Origin: an uncultured Mediterranea sp.
Lineage (GTDB): Bacteria; Bacteroidota; Bacteroidia; Bacteroidales; Bacteroidaceae
Direction of reading: 5' to 3'
Assembly (NCBI GenBank): GCA_945831575.1
Contig: CAMACX010000018.1
Span: forward strand, 1 to 56,211
DNA: 56,211 nt
The notes under the pieces were generated by a model, which saw only the letters and a program-made list of their open reading frames with translations, made no database searches and was not told the origin of the DNA. A program made the position numbers and the translations under genes. Shown one piece after another: positions 1 to 10,408 of the stretch (its first letter is position 1; each line of letters opens with the position of its first letter).

Positions 1-55
1 AGTTTCCGGCCTCATCGTAGGGGCGTAAAGCGTAGAGGGGAAACGAGGGCGTTAA

Positions 56-1459
<1,404 letters not shown>

Positions 1460-1470
1460 TTTTTTTAGTT

Positions 1471-1543
1471 ACGAGCTACGAGCTACAAGTGTTAGCTGCC
1501 GTTGCTTGCGATTGATTGCGAGTTACGGGTTACGGGTTACGCT
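1471..1543. repeat. heptad word repeats between esterase and GH3
   Basis: Two runs of 7-bp tandem words: ACGAGCT repeated at 1471-1484 and TTACGGG repeated at 1523-1536, followed by TTACGCT. Positions 1474-1490 are an exact 17-bp inverse match to 20475-20491, and 1520-1534 is an exact 15-bp match to 53175-53189, so these words recur in distant spacers. Confidence 0.7.
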
Positions 1544-1646
1544 TGCTGGCTTGTGGCTTGAGTAAGAGCGTTCAGCAAATTGGGGGGATGGATCATATTC
1601 CGCTGCCTCTACCTTCTTTACTACACCTTTTTTAATTATTGACACG

Positions 1647-3974
1647 ATGAAAAAAGAAATCTTATTCGCAGCCGCAGCTGCTCTCTTGACTGCTTGCGGC
1701 CCTTCAGCCCCTCAGCTGGGCAAGGCATCACTCGATGAGGTGATTGCCGCCATGACATTGGAAGAGAAAGCCCACTTAGTGATCGGCACGGGTATGGCCG
1801 GCTTCTCGGGCGATAGTGCCGTCATCGGCTCCACCAAGAAGCTGGTGCCCGGTGCCGCAGGTACCACTTATCCCATTGAGCGCCTGGGCATCCCGGGCGT
1901 GGTGCTGGCCGACGGTCCTGCCGGCTTGCGTATCGACCCCACCCGCGAAGGGGATGAGGCGACCTATTATTGCACGCATTTCCCTATTGGAACTTTGCTG
2001 GCCTCGACCTGGGACCAACAGCTGATGGAGAGTGTGGGGCAGAGCATTGGCAACGAGGTGCTGGAGTATGGTGCCGACGTGCTGCTGGCTCCTGCCCTCA
2101 ATATCCACCGCAACCCGCTGTGCGGACGCAACTTTGAGTATTACTCCGAAGACCCCGTGGTGAGCGGCAAGATGGCTGCGGCCTATGTGCGTGGCGTGCA
2201 GAGCCAGGGCGTGGGCACCAGCATCAAGCACTTCGCCTTCAATAATCAGGAGACCAACCGCATGGCCAATGATGCCTTGATCTCGCCCCGTGCCATCCGT
2301 GAGATTTACCTCAAGGGCTTCGAGATTGCCGTCAAGGAGAGCGAACCCTGGACGGTGATGTCCTCCTACAACTACATCAATGGCACCTACACCAGCGAGA
2401 GCAAGGAGCTGCAGACCACCATCCTGCGCGATGAGTGGGGCTATAAGGGCATGGTGATGACCGACTGGTTTGGCGGTAAGGATGCCGTGGCACAGATGGA
2501 GGCCGGCAATGACATGCTGCAACCCGGCAAAAACGAGCAGTATGAGGCCATCGTCAAGGGTGTGCAGGAGGGCCGCCTGGATGAGAAGGTGCTCGACCGC
2601 AACGTGCGCCGCATCCTGGAGCTGATCCTGCAGACCCCGCGCTTCAAGGGCTATGCTTACAGCAACAAGCCCGACCTCAAGGCCCATGCCGAGGTGACAC
2701 GCCAGAGCGCTACGGAGGGTATGGTGCTCCTGGAGAACAGGAACAACACGCTCCCCCTTGGCGCTGAGGTGAAGAAGGTGGCCCTCTTCGGCTGTACCTC
2801 CTACGACTTCATTGCCGGCGGTACCGGCTCGGGCAATGTCAACCGTGCCTATACCGTGTCGCTCCTCGAAGGCTTGAAGAACGGTGGCTATCAGGTGGAC
2901 GAATCCTTGAAGCCCGTCTATGAGGCCTACATGGCTGCCGAGAACGAGAAGAACAAGCCTGAAGGCCCCTTCGCCATGTTCATGCCTACGCCGCGCCCCA
3001 CGGAGATGACTCTCACCCCTGCCCAGCTGAGTCAGCAGGTAGCAGCCAACGACGTGGCTCTCATCACCCTGGGCCGCCTCTCGGGTGAGTTTATGGACCG
3101 CACCTCGGCCGACTTCAACCTGAGCAGGGAGGAGAACAAGCTGATTGCCGACGTCTGCAAGGCTTTCCATGCCGCGGGCAAGCGGGTGGTCGTGGTGCTC
3201 AACATCGGCGGCGTGATTGAGACCGCCTCGTGGAAGCAGCTGCCCGACGCTATCCTGCTGGCCTGGCAGGCCGGACAGGAGGGTGGCAACAGCGTGACGG
3301 ACATCCTCAGCGGCAAGGCCTCACCCAGCGGCAAGCTCACCATGACCTTCCCCGTACGCTTCGAAGACCATGCCTCGTCGGCCAACTTCCCCATCGACCA
3401 GAAGGCCAACATCGACATCACCAACAGCGGAAGCAAACAGATGAGCACTCGCAACGTGGACTACACCCTCTACGAGGAGGACATCTATGTGGGCTACCGC
3501 TACTTTGACACCTTCCAGAAGGCCGTCAGCTATCCCTTCGGCTACGGCCTCTCCTACACCACCTTCGCCTACAGCAACGCCGCTATCCAGGCCGAGGGCG
3601 ACGACTATATCGTGACCCTCAACGTGAAGAACACGGGCAAGGTGGCCGGCAAGGAGAGTGTACAGCTCTACGTCACCGCTCCCGATGCCGCAGCGCACAA
3701 CAAGCCCGCCAAGGAGCTGAAGGCCTTTGCCAAGACCTGCCTGCTGCAGCCGGGTGAGACCGCTGCCCTGACCCTGCGTGTGGCCGCTGCCGACCTCGCC
3801 TCTTTCTGCTGCAAGGAGAATGCCTGGAAGGTGGCTGCAGGTACCTACCAGTTTATGGTAGCTGCCAGCAGCCGCGACATCCGCGCCACTCTATCGGCTG
3901 AAGTGGCAGCCTCTTCAACTGCCGTTCATCCGCTCTTTGCCCAGCCCGCCCAGCTCACCACGCTCAAGCGGTAA
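1647..3974 (+). CDS. GH3 family beta-glucosidase, lipoprotein
   Basis: 775 aa. The N-terminus has a signal peptide with lipobox LLTAC-G, so it is probably lipid-anchored. The GH3 TIM-barrel follows (DEVIAAMTLEEKAHLV near the start; KHFAFNNQE substrate region), with nucleophile Asp273 in GMVMTDWFGG. The alpha/beta sandwich domain (about 360-600) includes SGKLTMTFP, and a fibronectin-III-like domain closes the C-terminus. GH3 enzymes release terminal beta-linked glucose, xylose or related sugars from oligosaccharides. It precedes a second, different GH3 gene; the 215-bp gap contains a good promoter, so the two are probably separate transcripts. Substrate is not resolved. Confidence 0.92.
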   Translation: MKKEILFAAAAALLTACGPSAPQLGKASLDEVIAAMTLEEKAHLVIGTGMAGFSGDSAVIGSTKKLVPGAAGTTYPIERLGIPGVVLADGPAGLRIDPTREGDEATYYCTHFPIGTLLASTWDQQLMESVGQSIGNEVLEYGADVLLAPALNIHRNPLCGRNFEYYSEDPVVSGKMAAAYVRGVQSQGVGTSIKHFAFNNQETNRMANDALISPRAIREIYLKGFEIAVKESEPWTVMSSYNYINGTYTSESKELQTTILRDEWGYKGMVMTDWFGGKDAVAQMEAGNDMLQPGKNEQYEAIVKGVQEGRLDEKVLDRNVRRILELILQTPRFKGYAYSNKPDLKAHAEVTRQSATEGMVLLENRNNTLPLGAEVKKVALFGCTSYDFIAGGTGSGNVNRAYTVSLLEGLKNGGYQVDESLKPVYEAYMAAENEKNKPEGPFAMFMPTPRPTEMTLTPAQLSQQVAANDVALITLGRLSGEFMDRTSADFNLSREENKLIADVCKAFHAAGKRVVVVLNIGGVIETASWKQLPDAILLAWQAGQEGGNSVTDILSGKASPSGKLTMTFPVRFEDHASSANFPIDQKANIDITNSGSKQMSTRNVDYTLYEEDIYVGYRYFDTFQKAVSYPFGYGLSYTTFAYSNAAIQAEGDDYIVTLNVKNTGKVAGKESVQLYVTAPDAAAHNKPAKELKAFAKTCLLQPGETAALTLRVAAADLASFCCKENAWKVAAGTYQFMVAASSRDIRATLSAEVAASSTAVHPLFAQPAQLTTLKR

Positions 3975-4113
3975 GATGACGGAGATTCTTTGCAAATGAT
4001 ACTGACACTGTAGGGGCGGGATATTTTCCGCCTTGAATACCCAGCTTCATCATGTAAGTTGCGGTGTTTAGGGACGGGAGATGTCACGCCCCTTCAAGTT
4101 ATGACGATTTTGG

Positions 4114-4145
4114 TTTGCAGATTCCAAAGCTTATCACTACCTTTG
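4114..4145 (+). promoter_or_regulatory. Bacteroidetes-type promoter for the second GH3 gene
   Basis: TTTG at 4114-4117, 20 bases, then TACCTTTG at 4138-4145: an exact match to TTTG-N19/20-TAnnTTTG. Transcription would begin near 4152, giving a leader of about 40 bases. Confidence 0.75.
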
Positions 4146-4189
4146 CCCCCTGTAAACACAAATAATAAACATAAAACGATTACAAAACC

Positions 4190-6679
4190 ATGAAAAGAGT
4201 ATTCCTCTCTTTGCTGGCAGCAGCCAGCTTGCTGACAGCAACGGCGCAGGCTCCACAGAAGCCTGCCATACCCCGTGACGAACAGATTGAACAGAAAATT
4301 GAGCAGCTGCTCAAGAAGATGACTCTCGATGAGAAAGTGGGGCAGATGTGCGAACTCACCATCGATGTCATCCAAAAGCGCGTCAACCCCTTCATGGGCC
4401 TGCAACCCAACGAGGTGACCCCCGCCTTCCTGAAGAAACTTGTTAAGCAATACAAACTGGAGAAGGAGTTCGACGTGAAGAAGCTCGAACCCTCGCAGGA
4501 CCTCATGATGCGCCTCTACATGCGCATCCAGGAGATAGAGAATGCCAAGGGCTTCCAGATAGATGAGGCCAAGCTCGACTCAGTCATCACCAAATACAAA
4601 GTCGGCTCCATCCTCAACGTGCCCAACAGCCTGGCCGTGAGCGTGGATGAATGGCAACGCATCATCAAGCGCATCCAGGAGAAGTCGATGAAGGAGATAG
4701 GCATTCCCTGCGTCTATGGCGTGGATCAGATCCACGGTACCACCTACACCCTGGGCGGCACGCTCTTCCCGCAGGGTGTCAACATGGGTGCCGCCTTCAA
4801 CCGTGCCCTGACGCGTGAAGGTGCCCGTATCTCGGCTTACGAGACGAAGGCCGGAAGCATCCCCTGGACCTATGCCCCCGTGACCGACCTGGGTCGTGAC
4901 CCTCGCTGGCCGCGTATGTGGGAGAACTACGGCGAGGATTGCTACCTGAATGCGGAGATGGGACGTGAGTCGGTGATCGGTTTCCAGGGCGACGACCCCA
5001 ACCACATCGACAAGTACCACGTGGCCGCCTGCATGAAGCACTTCATGGGTTACGGCGTGCCTGTGAGCGGCAAGGACCGCACCCCCTCCAGCATCACCCC
5101 GCAGGACATGCGCGAGAAGCACTTCGCCCCCTACCTGGAGATGGTACGCAACGGCGCCCTCTCGGTGATGATCAACTCGGCCATGAACAACGGCCTCCCC
5201 TTCCATGCCAACTACGAGTTGCTGACGCAATGGCTCAAGGAGGACCTCAACTGGGACGGTATGATTGTGACCGACTGGGCCGACATCAACAACCTCTACA
5301 GCCGCGACCACATCGCCAAGGACAAGAAAGAGGCCATCAAGCTGGCCATCAACGCCGGTATCGACATGTCCATGGACCCCTACAGCTGGGACTTCTGCAC
5401 CCTGCTCAAGCAGCTGGTGGAGGAGGGCGAGGTGCCCATGAGCCGCATTGACGATGCCGTGGCCCGCGTGCTCCGCATGAAGTACCGCCTCGGCCTCTTC
5501 GAGACTCCTTATTATGATAAGAACGACTTCCCCCTCTTCGGAAGCGCAGAGCACGCCGCTGCAGCCCTGCAAGCTGCTGAGGAGAGTATCGTCCTGCTGA
5601 AGAACGAGGGTATGCTTCCCCTGGCCAAGGGCAAGAAGCTGCTGCTCACCGGCCCCAATGCCAACTCCATGCGCACGCTCAACGGCGGCTGGAGCTACTC
5701 CTGGCAGGGTGACAAGGCCGACCTCGACATCTGCGGAGGTGCCTACAACACCATCCTCGAAGCCTTCACCAACAAGTTTGGTGCGGACAACGTCCTCTAC
5801 GAAGCCGGTGTGACCTACAAGCAAGGTGGCAACTGGTGGGAGGAGAATGCGCCCGAGATTGAGAAGGCCGTGGCCGCTGCCGCAGGGGCTGACATCATCG
5901 TGGCTTGCATCGGTGAGAACTCCTACTGCGAGACGCCGGGCAACCTCACCGACCTGGTGATGTCTGCCAACCAGCGCAACCTCGTCAAGGCGTTGGCCGA
6001 GACGGGCAAGCCCATCATCCTCGTGCTCAACGAGGGCCGTCCCCGCATTCTGGCCGACATCGAGCCGCTGGCCAAGGCCGTGGTGCATGTCATGCTCCCG
6101 GGCAACTACGGTGGCGATGCCCTGGCCAACCTCGTGGCCGGCGACGTCAACTTCAGCGGCAAGATGCCCTTCACCTACCCCAAGGAGATCAACTCCCTCA
6201 TCACCTACGACTACAAGCCCTGCGAACACATCGGCAAGGCCATGGAGGGTGCCTACAACTACGACGCTCAGGTCAACGTGCAGTGGGCCTTCGGCTACGG
6301 CCTCAGCTACACCACCTACGCCTACTCGAACCTCCGTACCGACAAGACACAGTTTACCGCCGACGATGTCATCACCTTCACGGTCGATGTCAAGAACACG
6401 GGTCGCGTAGCCGGCAAGGAGAGTGTATTGCTCTTCAGCAGTGACCTCGTAGCCTCGCTCACGCCCGACAACCGCCGCTTGCGCAACTTCGAGAAGATTG
6501 CCCTCCAGCCGGGTGAGACGAAGACAGTCACCCTGAAGCTCAAGGGCAGCGACCTTGCCTTCGTAGGTTACGACGGCAAGTGGATTCTCGAAGCCGGTGA
6601 CTTCCGCATCCAGGCCGGCGACCAGGTGCTCAACATCACCTGCACCGCCACCAAGAAGTGGGACGAGCCCAATAAGTAA
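4190..6679 (+). CDS. GH3 family beta-glucosidase (BglX-like)
   Basis: 829 aa with signal peptide ([16 protein letters not shown]). It is a full-length BglX-like GH3 protein: TIM barrel with KHFMGYG, nucleophile Asp362 in [10 protein letters not shown], sandwich domain with SGKMPFTYP, and C-terminal fibronectin-III-like domain ([13 protein letters not shown]). An extra stretch of about 60 residues (roughly 60-120) lies between the first helices and the conserved GVDQIHG segment. The role is probably periplasmic or surface cleavage of beta-linked gluco-oligosaccharides. It has its own promoter and a downstream hairpin, suggesting a single-gene transcript. Confidence 0.92.
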   Translation: MKRVFLSLLAAASLLTATAQAPQKPAIPRDEQIEQKIEQLLKKMTLDEKVGQMCELTIDVIQKRVNPFMGLQPNEVTPAFLKKLVKQYKLEKEFDVKKLEPSQDLMMRLYMRIQEIENAKGFQIDEAKLDSVITKYKVGSILNVPNSLAVSVDEWQRIIKRIQEKSMKEIGIPCVYGVDQIHGTTYTLGGTLFPQGVNMGAAFNRALTREGARISAYETKAGSIPWTYAPVTDLGRDPRWPRMWENYGEDCYLNAEMGRESVIGFQGDDPNHIDKYHVAACMKHFMGYGVPVSGKDRTPSSITPQDMREKHFAPYLEMVRNGALSVMINSAMNNGLPFHANYELLTQWLKEDLNWDGMIVTDWADINNLYSRDHIAKDKKEAIKLAINAGIDMSMDPYSWDFCTLLKQLVEEGEVPMSRIDDAVARVLRMKYRLGLFETPYYDKNDFPLFGSAEHAAAALQAAEESIVLLKNEGMLPLAKGKKLLLTGPNANSMRTLNGGWSYSWQGDKADLDICGGAYNTILEAFTNKFGADNVLYEAGVTYKQGGNWWEENAPEIEKAVAAAAGADIIVACIGENSYCETPGNLTDLVMSANQRNLVKALAETGKPIILVLNEGRPRILADIEPLAKAVVHVMLPGNYGGDALANLVAGDVNFSGKMPFTYPKEINSLITYDYKPCEHIGKAMEGAYNYDAQVNVQWAFGYGLSYTTYAYSNLRTDKTQFTADDVITFTVDVKNTGRVAGKESVLLFSSDLVASLTPDNRRLRNFEKIALQPGETKTVTLKLKGSDLAFVGYDGKWILEAGDFRIQAGDQVLNITCTATKKWDEPNK

Positions 6680-6693
6680 TAATTAGGAACAAA

Positions 6694-6758
6694 GGATAAG
6701 GTTCAATCCCCGACACTGCTCCTCCATGTGGGAATGGTGTTGGGGATTGCTGTTATCC
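6694..6758 (+). terminator. putative terminator after the second GH3 gene
   Basis: A long stem: GGATAA at 6694-6699 pairs with 6753-6758, and 6704-6716 (CAATCCCCGACAC) pairs with 6737-6749 with one G-U. It begins 15 bases after the stop. There is no strong T-run, so termination is inferred from position and stem stability. Confidence 0.5.
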
Positions 6759-7051
6759 GGATTCTGACTAGTTATCAGATTCCAGTTCTCTCTCAATTTC
6801 TTCAATGGTAGGCAAGCTGCCTCGGAAGTCTTTGGGCAATGCCGCCCCAGTTCGTAGTCTGTATTGTAAGCATTCGACAAACTACCGGTAGTCCTACCTA
6901 TATATAAAATACAATAGTAGCTACAATCATATCCTGACTGTCGCTGCTATTGTGTTTTGTTGTAACTCTATGTTGTGTCTATATCATTTAGTCTTCATCA
7001 TGACAGATTCCGGATGTGTGAGTTTCCACTTATGTGGTAGCAGTTGTAATA

Positions 7052-7120
7052 GTTCGGCAAGGTTATCCAAACTTCTGGATAATCTTGCCGAACGGCACGT
7101 ACGGTGGTGTGAAAGGCCGG
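7052..7120 (+). other. 18-bp hairpin adjoining a group II intron domain V-like tail
   Basis: The gene-free 6759-7210 stretch holds a near-perfect stem, 7052-7069 against 7076-7093 (18 bp, one G-U, 6-base loop). Its right arm runs into GCCGAACGGCACGTACGGTG and then GTGTGAAAGGCCGG (to 7120), which resembles the 3' half of domain V and the start of domain VI of bacterial group II introns. The 5' arm of domain V and any reverse transcriptase are absent, so at best it is a 3' remnant. Confidence 0.35.
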
Positions 7121-7210
7121 TAAACGTGAAAGTAGGATTCCTTCAAGATCCCAACCACATACAAAACAATCCAAGAACAATTAAAGATAATGAACGAATA
7201 AATAATCCAA

Positions 7211-7303
7211 AGCCAAATCGCGTGCTTTTTCATCGATTTGGCTGTGATATGAGCTATACTTTAGCCAAATCGCGCGTTTTTTCATCGATTTGGCTAAAGT
7301 ATA
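7211..7303 (+). repeat. twin hairpins upstream of the ATPase gene
   Basis: Two copies of one hairpin: 7211-7220 pairs with 7234-7243 (AGCCAAATCG/CGATTTGGCT), and an extended copy, 7255-7272 with 7286-7303, gives 18 perfect base pairs. Both 13-base loops are nearly identical (start CG, T-rich, end CAT). The second copy ends directly against the -33 TTTG of the next promoter, which suggests an operator or a REP-like element. Confidence 0.7.
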
Positions 7304-7335
7304 TTTGGTAAATCGGAAAAACAGTCCTAACTTTG
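7304..7335 (+). promoter_or_regulatory. promoter of the ATPase gene
   Basis: TTTG at 7304-7307, 20 bases, TAACTTTG at 7328-7335: a full consensus match, directly abutting the 18-bp hairpin. Confidence 0.75.
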
Positions 7336-7347
7336 TCTCCCGAAAAA

Positions 7348-7408
7348 ATGAACTGTGAATGGTGAATGAACTGTGAATGGTGAATGGTAAATGAACAGCG
7401 AATGGTAT
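7348..7408 (+). repeat. 18-bp tandem repeat running into the ATPase start codon
   Basis: An 18-bp unit (ATGAACTGTGAATGGTGA) occurs twice exactly at 7348-7383, then a 7-base piece, then a third diverged copy at 7391-7408 that includes the ATG at 7407. The repeats contain several ATG/TGA pairs, so the leader is full of minimal start-stop combinations. Confidence 0.75.
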
Positions 7409-8831
7409 GGAAACTATTATCGGAAGAAAGGATGAAATCAGACAGCTGACGGATTATTATAATTCCGGCAGGGCAGAGCTGATTGCCCTATACGGCAGAC
7501 GACGCATCGGCAAGACCTATCTCGTACGCAACGTGTTTCGTGACCGGTTCTGCTTTGAGATGTCTGGCTCCATCGGAGCCGGCAGTGAGGCACAGATGTC
7601 CAACTTCGTGCATGCGCTGCATGACTACGGCTATACGGGCGATGACTCTCCCAAGACATGGACGGACGCATTCTTTGCCCTGCGCGCCTTACTCAAGGAG
7701 CGCATAGGGAAAGGAGAGCGCCTGGTCCTGTTCATCGACGAGCTCCCGTGCCTTGACACGCCGAAGTCGGGATTCCTACAGGCCTTTGAGCATTTCTGGA
7801 ACAGCTGGGCTTCCGATCACAGCGAGATTATGCTCATCGTATGCGGGAGCGCCACGTCATGGATGGTGAGCAACCTGATAGACAGCCACGGGGGATTGCA
7901 CAACCGCATCACCCATGAGATGCACCTGGCACCGTTCACGTTGGCAGAGACGGAGGAGATGCTGCTTGCCGGCGGGTTCGCATGGCCCCGTCTGTTGATC
8001 TTGCAGGCATACACCATCATGGGAGGCGTGCCCTATTACCTGGGCTTATTGGAAAAAGACAAAAGCCTGGAAGCCAACATCGACCGTCTGTTCTTTGCCG
8101 AACGCGGTGAGCTGAAGCGGGAGTATCAGCGGCTGTACGCATCGCTATTCAAGAACTCCGAGACCTACATGAAGGTGATTGAGGCCCTCGCCTCATGCAA
8201 GCAGGGCTTGACGCGCAAGCAGATAGCGGAGAGAATCAAGACCGCCTCAGGAGGTTCGCTCACAAAAGTTATCAAGGAGCTGGTCAACTGTGACTTCGTC
8301 AGGGGATACAACACGCGAGAGAGGAAAATCAAGCAGAAGGACCAGATATACCAACTCACCGACCTCTACACCCTATTCTATATGCAGTTCTGCCACAAGG
8401 CAACTACGGACGAACATTACTGGACGAACATGATGGGCAAACCGCTGCAAAACACCTGGTATGGCCTTTCGTTGGAACGTGTCTGCATGTTGCACATACA
8501 GCAGATAAAGAAGCGCTTAGGCATCGACCGCATTCATACGGAGTACTATTCCTGGAGAAGTCGCGAGTCAGTGCCCGCCGCACAGATTGACCTGATCATC
8601 GAAAGGGCTGACAACCTGACCAACGTGTGTGAGATAAAGTATTCGCAGCTGCCTTACACCATCACCAAAGAGGAGGAATCGCGCATCCGTAACCGCATAG
8701 CCGACTTCGTCAGCGAGACAGGCATCCGCACAGGCATCCTGCCCACGATGATTACCACCTTCGGCATCCGCCACAACGCCTATTCCTCCATTGCCCAGGC
8801 AAGCCTGACGATGGACGACCTCTTCGAGTGA
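7407..8831 (+). CDS. AAA ATPase fused to a PD-(D/E)XK nuclease-like domain
   Basis: 474 aa, no signal peptide. Walker A is GRRRIGKT at residues 30-37 and Walker B is LVLFIDE at about 106-112. A helical/winged-helix middle follows (SCKQGLTRKQIAERI). The C-terminus has Asp395 ... Glu409-x-Lys411 (DLIIER...CEIKYS), the D...ExK pattern of PD-(D/E)XK nucleases. This architecture belongs to the archaeal-type ATPase/DUF234 group, common and mobile in Bacteroidales; cellular role unknown. A stump of a related gene lies at 12850-12957 on the other side of the island. Confidence 0.82.
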   Translation: METIIGRKDEIRQLTDYYNSGRAELIALYGRRRIGKTYLVRNVFRDRFCFEMSGSIGAGSEAQMSNFVHALHDYGYTGDDSPKTWTDAFFALRALLKERIGKGERLVLFIDELPCLDTPKSGFLQAFEHFWNSWASDHSEIMLIVCGSATSWMVSNLIDSHGGLHNRITHEMHLAPFTLAETEEMLLAGGFAWPRLLILQAYTIMGGVPYYLGLLEKDKSLEANIDRLFFAERGELKREYQRLYASLFKNSETYMKVIEALASCKQGLTRKQIAERIKTASGGSLTKVIKELVNCDFVRGYNTRERKIKQKDQIYQLTDLYTLFYMQFCHKATTDEHYWTNMMGKPLQNTWYGLSLERVCMLHIQQIKKRLGIDRIHTEYYSWRSRESVPAAQIDLIIERADNLTNVCEIKYSQLPYTITKEEESRIRNRIADFVSETGIRTGILPTMITTFGIRHNAYSSIAQASLTMDDLFE

Positions 8832-8850
8832 GGCAAGAGGAAGGGAGGAT

Positions 8851-9318
8851 TCAGAAGCCGTCGTTCAGCAGGGCGCGTGTCTGTACGTAGCTAGGTTCGT
8901 AGTATGCGCTGGTATTGTAATCGTCGATGACATCGCAGATGGGTGCATCATACACCCGGCGGATGGCTGCCAGGAGGTTGTCCTCCTCGTTGACCGACTC
9001 GATGAGGCGTGCATAGACCTTGCCCATCTGCGTGGGAGATGGCACCTTGTCGGTATATTGCGGGTCAACGCGTGTGACGTCAAAGTCCCCATTCTCCATG
9101 TGGTACTCCTCAATCCACTCCTCCTCTACCTGCAAAGGATTCAGGCAATGGGTAGCTTGAGCCACCGAGAGCTCATGGTAGAGTCCCTCTTCACCTAGCT
9201 GCGCCACCACGTACCTGTTACGCTGGTGCAACCGCCTGGCCACGCGCTCAATCATGTAGCACACGAAATAGAGCTCGTTGAAGCCAAGCTCCTCATCGGG
9301 GAAATACTTGTTGGTCAT
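8851..9318 (-). CDS. hypothetical protein, partner of the DUF3990-like gene (DUF3791-like)
   Basis: 155 aa, no signal peptide or membrane segment. Its ATG overlaps the stop of the upstream gene by four bases (ATGA at 9315-9318), so the two are translationally coupled. The helical N-terminal segment (NELYFVCYMIERVARRL) with later HCLNPLQVEEEWIEEY resembles, by pattern only, the small DUF3791-type proteins that accompany DUF3990 genes in Bacteroidetes. It is acidic in its second half. A role as antitoxin or adaptor is inferred from this arrangement; I cannot confirm the family. Confidence 0.6.
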   Translation of the reverse strand: MTNKYFPDEELGFNELYFVCYMIERVARRLHQRNRYVVAQLGEEGLYHELSVAQATHCLNPLQVEEEWIEEYHMENGDFDVTRVDPQYTDKVPSPTQMGKVYARLIESVNEEDNLLAAIRRVYDAPICDVIDDYNTSAYYEPSYVQTRALLNDGF

Positions 9319-9767
9319 AAGCTATAATAGGATTTAAAGGACAATGTCTTAAGTGCTCGATCAGTACAGAATAGGATTTGGTGAGTAGGCCGTTTAAATC
9401 GGGCGAGTGCCCAAAAAGCTTCACGTGAGATGCGTCCCGAGAGGAAATCCTCTACATAATCCCATACTTCATCGTCAGCCATCGGCCCTTCTACGATATC
9501 GAAAGCATGGCTTTCTCCATGACGGCAGTTTGCCACAAAATCCAGCCATTCCTCACTCATTTCTGGAAATGACTTCACTTTAAGCTCCGAATGAGGCGTA
9601 TAGTCATATACGCAGACAATGTGCTTCGCTTTCTTTGTTAAAGCCCATCGTTTTGCTTGCTGTTCGATTTGTGTGCAATAAAAGCCAAATCCAAAGTCCT
9701 TATTGAAGCCGGCAACTCTGATTTCAGGGTGCCGCACTATTACATTGCTTCCGTGGTAGAGTATCAT
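9315..9767 (-). CDS. DUF3990-type ADP-ribosyltransferase-like protein (putative toxin)
   Basis: 150 aa. It starts MILYHGSN and continues with DFGFGFYCT and an AKRWA helix, the pattern of DUF3990 proteins, which are predicted to have the fold of ADP-ribosyltransferases (YHG and GFYxT strands lining the NAD pocket). There is no signal peptide, so it would act in the cytoplasm. It is the first gene of a two-gene unit with its own promoter and overlaps its partner by 4 bases, which fits a toxin-antitoxin layout. Activity and target are unknown. Confidence 0.7.
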   Translation of the reverse strand: MILYHGSNVIVRHPEIRVAGFNKDFGFGFYCTQIEQQAKRWALTKKAKHIVCVYDYTPHSELKVKSFPEMSEEWLDFVANCRHGESHAFDIVEGPMADDEVWDYVEDFLSGRISREAFWALARFKRPTHQILFCTDRALKTLSFKSYYSL

Positions 9768-9809
9768 ACGCTTCTCATCTCCCTATGGTTTATTGAAGTA
9801 ATCTGTCTG

Positions 9810-9841
9810 CAAAACTATATATTTTTATCGAAATGCACAAA
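9810..9841 (-). promoter_or_regulatory. promoter of the DUF3990 pair
   Basis: On the minus strand TTTG (9838-9841), 20 bases, TAGTTTTG (9810-9817): an exact consensus match. The transcript would start near 9803, about 35 bases before the ATG. Confidence 0.72.
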
Positions 9842-10076
9842 TATTCCCCTGGGTTTTCTATACGTTTCTTTTAGTGTTCCTTAGAGAAACTAATGAGATG
9901 ATAAGGGGACGTTGTAACCAATATAAGTACCGGACACCAATAGTAGCTCAGTAGATACCTCCTAGCTCCATTCCAATTTAGTTGGTACAGGTCTTGTATA
10001 TTGCAGATTAAGGATGCTATATAGCAGTTTTAAACAATTTCAAGATACTATAATTTAATTATTAGTTTCTTTTCTT

Positions 10077-10392
10077 TATCTTTGCGCCAATTTCCATGGG
10101 TTGAAGTGTCAACTCGTGGAAAGGACATAGAACGTAAAGGTGTTATTGATATTATCTTCTGTAATGAAATTCTCGCAAAATTCCATTTAGAGTGAAGATG
10201 ATAGCGATAGCACCACACCTGTGATATATATGTGTCATATCTGGAAGATATGGCTTCAGTATATTATCATCATGGTGTGGGCTATTGTTTTATCCACTCT
10301 ATGGGCAATGCGAGAAGCCTCATTACAGGATAAGACAGTAAGTTCCCACACCTTTTATTTATAACTGCTTCTGTCTGGGAATTGGGAGGCTT
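10077..10392 (+). ncRNA. structured leader or small RNA upstream of the HEPN gene
   Basis: A -7 box TATCTTTG (10077-10084; the -33 is poor) is followed by strong structure. (a) 10091-10104 pairs with 10109-10122: 14 bp with two G-U pairs and loop AGTG, starting where transcription should begin. (b) A long rod: 10205-10219 with 10274-10287 (one bulged A), 10222-10230 with 10260-10269, capped by 10236-10242/10246-10252 (CATATCT/AGATATG, loop GGA). (c) 10315-10321 with 10386-10392 (AAGCCTC/GAGGCTT) enclosing 10333-10338/10371-10376. The region is AT-rich and I see no convincing gene in it. It may be the gene's leader or an independent RNA; I do not recognise a known family. Confidence 0.5.
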
Positions 10393-10408
10393 AGAAGTAA
10401 CCTATATT

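Noticed and set aside
3999..4100. Two TAGGG(G/A)CGGGA segments as a paired regulatory repeat
   Set aside because: Similar GTAGGGGC words occur at about 18 and 34291; probably a dispersed low-information motif, with too little similarity to support a function.
4580..6229. Open minus-strand frame of 549 codons opposite the second GH3 gene
   Set aside because: It mirrors third-position GC bias of the real gene, has no signal, motif or start context, and similar long antisense frames occur opposite most GC-rich genes here.
6699..6716. tRNA-like T-loop (GGTTCAATCCCC)
   Set aside because: It is part of a 13-bp terminator-like stem; no cloverleaf can be built around it.
10079..10195. Short open frame ending in a stop at about 10193-10195, in the leader of the HEPN gene
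   Set aside because: It reads plausibly for about 35 residues but has no start codon in context and overlaps the strong 14-bp hairpin at 10091-10122; not enough to call a gene.
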